Shown in pieces: positions 62,840 to 64,000 of a stretch of 64,000 nucleotides of DNA. The stretch is from Cytobacillus firmus (GTDB lineage: Bacteria; Bacillota; Bacilli; Bacillales; Cytobacillaceae). Where the stretch lies: NCBI RefSeq assembly GCF_023657595.1, contig NZ_CP098323.1, positions 1,450,001 to 1,514,000 on the forward strand. The letters run 5' to 3'. Made by a program: the position numbers and the translations under genes. The notes below the pieces were generated by a model. It saw only the letters and a program-made list of their open reading frames with translations, did not search any database and was not told the origin of the DNA. Each line of letters opens with the position of its first letter. Position 1 is the stretch's first letter.

Positions 62840-64000
62840 ATGAAAAGCAAAAATGTCTTCCTAGATTATCAGGAAATAAGAACCGTGCTTAATGACTCGC
62901 CAGATTTGATGTGTAGAAAAATGGAATTGGGAAGGCAAACTATTCAAATCGTTTTTATGAAGAATTTAATTAATCAGGAAGTCCTAAATGAATATGTTAT
63001 TAAATACATGCAATCAATTCCAGAAAAACACTTAAATTACACTTATTTGGTTAATAACATACCAATTGAGGAAATAAAAACTGAAATCGAAAAGAATGAG
63101 TTCATCTTATCTCTTTTAAAAGGATTTTCTTATATTTATTTCTTGAATGAGAAAAAAGGTTTTATAGTAAATTGCAATAATACTCTTGAAAGATCCATTG
63201 AGAAGGCAGAAACAGAATCATTAGTATATGGACCTAAGATATCCTTTACAGAGTCATTGTCATCAAATATCAAGATTATCAGGCAAAACCTTAATGATTA
63301 TAATTTGTGTACTGATAGCTTAACGATTGGGGAACGTGTTAAGAAGGAAGTAAGAATCGTATATATAAAAGATATAGCAAATGATGAAACACTAAATAAC
63401 CTTAAAGAAAGATTAGAAAAAATAAAGCCAGATAATATTAATGATAGTTCAGTTTTAGCGCAATGCCTAGAAGACGATCACTACTCATTTTTTCCGCAGC
63501 TTCTTTTAACAGAATTACCCGATCGATTTATTTACTCGATTTTGAACGGGCGAATTGGTGTATTTATGGATGGCAGTCCAGTAGCTATTATTGGGCCAGC
63601 TAACTTTTTTTCGTTCTTTGAATCAACAGAAGATATCTATTTAAGGTGGTCGCTAAGTACATTTATACGATTTACTCGAATTTTTGCTATGATAGTATCT
63701 TTATTTTTAACTGCATTCTATGTGGCTACAATGACCTATCATTTTGAACTGATACCTTCTAAATTGTTGATAATAATAGGACAATCGCGCTCACAAGTTC
63801 CTTTTCCACCTTTATTAGAAGCTCTTTTACTTGAATTATTAATTGAATTACTTAGAGAAGCTGGTGCACGACTCCCTTCTAAAGTAGGTCAAACAATGGG
63901 GATTGTTGGAGGAATTGTTGTAGGCCAAGCTACAGTTGAGGCAGGATTAACAAGTAATATTTTAATTATTATAGTTGCCTTCAGTGCACTAGGGGCTTTT
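62840..64000 (+). CDS. GerA-family spore germination protein (GerAA/GerBA type), 3' end missing
   Basis: The first 387 residues of a germinant-receptor A subunit. The N-terminal cytoplasmic domain (MKSKNVFLDYQEIRTVLND) is followed by the GerA block: SFTESLSSNIKIIRQNL, IGERVKKEVRIVYIKDIANDE, LLLTELPDRFIYSILNGRIGVFMDGSP, DIYLRWSLSTFIRFTRIFAMIVSLFLTAFYVA and ELLREAGARLPSKVGQTMGIVGGIVVGQATVEAG. It continues past the window edge. ATG after AGGT. Likely the first gene of a gerXA-XB-XC operon in the inner spore membrane; the germinant is unknown. Confidence 0.92.
   Translation, partial: MKSKNVFLDYQEIRTVLNDSPDLMCRKMELGRQTIQIVFMKNLINQEVLNEYVIKYMQSIPEKHLNYTYLVNNIPIEEIKTEIEKNEFILSLLKGFSYIYFLNEKKGFIVNCNNTLERSIEKAETESLVYGPKISFTESLSSNIKIIRQNLNDYNLCTDSLTIGERVKKEVRIVYIKDIANDETLNNLKERLEKIKPDNINDSSVLAQCLEDDHYSFFPQLLLTELPDRFIYSILNGRIGVFMDGSPVAIIGPANFFSFFESTEDIYLRWSLSTFIRFTRIFAMIVSLFLTAFYVATMTYHFELIPSKLLIIIGQSRSQVPFPPLLEALLLELLIELLREAGARLPSKVGQTMGIVGGIVVGQATVEAGLTSNILIIIVAFSALGAF

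Overview
The window reads as a chromosome segment of a spore-forming, low-to-moderate GC member of the Bacillaceae (a Cytobacillus, Mesobacillus or broad-sense Bacillus type genome; this is inferred from gene content only). Sporulation markers are spread through it: two YjcZ-type glycine-rich miniproteins, an alpha/beta SASP, a Spo0E-like phosphatase, a GerA-family receptor subunit and a SigI/RsgI pair.

Layout. 1-4.4 kb: 3' part of flotillin floT, two YjcZ miniproteins and a VmlR-like ABC-F ribosome-protection gene behind an attenuator. 4.4-10.6 kb: a very large bacillopeptidase F-type subtilase and an ECF sigma factor with a membrane partner. 10.7-14 kb: a CUT1 sugar-uptake operon without its own ATPase. 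14-18.8 kb: a cysteine-rich secreted protein, then an operon for a thiamine precursor (SBP, YkoF-like protein, permease, ATPase, TatD hydrolase) behind a TPP riboswitch. 18.8-20.4 kb: YkvA, sirtuin, TatA. 20.4-26.6 kb: a strongly folded noncoding element, then treP, an oligo-1,6-glucosidase-like gene and a frameshifted treA, with two inverted copies of an intergenic repeat and an IS1182-type transposase remnant. 26.6-36 kb: nupC, a YfhP-like protein, prfC, a tyrosine T-box with an NhaC-type transporter, and an RND pump. 36-40.4 kb: DUF5667-type protein, sigI-rsgI and a SASP; the first two transcripts share an A-tract/CGTA promoter signature. 40.4-51.7 kb: glcD-glcF with a CdaR-type regulator, a Ktr/Trk potassium channel subunit, small spore-like proteins, a B12-binding radical SAM protein and lutABC.

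From 51.78 kb the character changes. A 3' fragment of tRNA-Arg(CCT) marks an attachment site, followed by a possible secreted bacteriocin/immunity-like pair, a truncated tyrosine integrase, a cardiolipin synthase-like gene, a DUF421 gene, the start of a PutAbiC-like gene cut short, and the tail-tip and lysis end of a prophage (tail protein in four frames, XhlA, holin, amidase). Several genes here carry single-base shifts at homopolymers or a 14-bp tandem duplication. The window ends inside a GerA-type germination gene.

The parts form coherent units: carbohydrate uptake and trehalose use, oxidation of two-carbon and three-carbon hydroxy acids (GlcDF, LutABC), thiamine and tyrosine supply under riboswitch or T-box control, and stress or sporulation regulation. 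The least explained item is the four-helix element with a 10-bp long-range pairing at 20414-20661.
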